Shown piece after piece: positions 41,849 to 42,000 of a DNA stretch of 42,000 nucleotides. The stretch spans positions 28,161,881 to 28,203,880 of the forward strand of contig CM022670.1 in the NCBI GenBank assembly GCA_012295275.1. The letters run 5' to 3'. Both the position numbers and the translations under genes were made by a program. The notes beneath the pieces were generated by a model. It searched no databases and was not told where the DNA came from. It worked only from the letters and a program-made list of their open reading frames with translations. Position 1 is the stretch's first letter. The number at the start of each line of letters is the position of its first letter. Origin of the DNA: Chrysomallon squamiferum (taxonomy: Eukaryota; Mollusca; Gastropoda; Neomphalida; Peltospiridae).

Positions 41849-42000
41849 CATACATACATACATACATACATACATACATACATACATACATACATACATA
41901 CATACATACATACATACATACATACATACATACATACATACATACATACATACATACATACATACATACATACATACATACATACATACATACATACATA
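41783..42000. repeat. (CATA)n microsatellite running off the right edge
   Basis: At least 218 bp of CATA/TACA with two TATA slips near the left end. The frames through it are repeat translations. Confidence 0.98.

Noticed and set aside
41725-41999. Three overlapping MYVC-repeat frames
   Set aside because: All are the CATA microsatellite read in different frames.

Overview
This is eukaryotic DNA, very AT-rich and packed with simple repeats, and it is probably molluscan. No long open reading frame is present. Most stop-free stretches are translations of microsatellites: (GT)n, (ATT)n, (GA)n, (GGAT)n and (CATA)n. The best lineage clue is a pair of degraded tRNA-derived SINEs, both on the minus strand (about 7.12-7.27 kb and 29.86-30.05 kb). 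Each has a recognisable Pol III A box and B box. Their shared body phrases (AGCAAGGGATCTTTTA, CACAGACAGG, GCCTTTGATA) I recall from SINEs common in molluscan genomes. The window therefore looks like intron and intergenic DNA around exons with very large introns, not a gene-dense region.

Genes. The best-supported model is a minus-strand gene running out of the left edge. It has a first coding exon at 39,924-39,869, a 33-nt microexon at 13,914-13,882 and a 100-nt exon at 2,580-2,481. Each has the splice signals it needs, and all reading phases agree, giving about 63 residues with no stop. A CpG-bearing candidate exon at about 36.3-36.12 kb ends in a good donor and could be an alternative first exon; it would move the start to a strong-Kozak ATG at 2,564. 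A second, weaker model lies on the plus strand: exons at 11,058-11,152, 38,347-38,420 and 41,214-41,298, with an optional in-frame 21-nt microexon at 40,246-40,266 and a separate 22-nt microexon candidate at 17,233-17,254. Inside the introns, a 71-codon minus-strand ORF (26,247-26,032) encodes a plausible single-pass membrane microprotein. All of these are predictions from sequence. Chance splice-like pairs are expected in DNA this T-rich, and no family could be named.

Regulatory islands. Three regions are less AT-rich, contain CpG and concentrate the bZIP (CREB/ATF-type) core TGACG: 20.0-20.35 kb (with a TATA box), 36.4-36.5 kb (a perfect TGACGTCA) and 41.05-41.65 kb. A further complex island at 2.45-3.6 kb lies upstream of the minus-strand exon there.

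Repeats. Besides microsatellites there are at least eight minisatellites with periods of about 28-90 bp. Several show dimeric higher-order structure: 30/31 bp alternating units at 5.4-5.85 kb, 37-bp units alternating as 74-mers at 24.9-25.26 kb, and 28-bp units alternating as 56-mers at 31.04-31.2 kb. Others are a 70-bp array at 34.6-35.04 kb and a roughly 90-bp diverged array at 33.1-33.5 kb. A young, nearly perfect inverted repeat with arms of 234 and 202 bp around a 200-bp spacer sits at 26,745-27,380, and a 12-bp direct repeat brackets its left arm.
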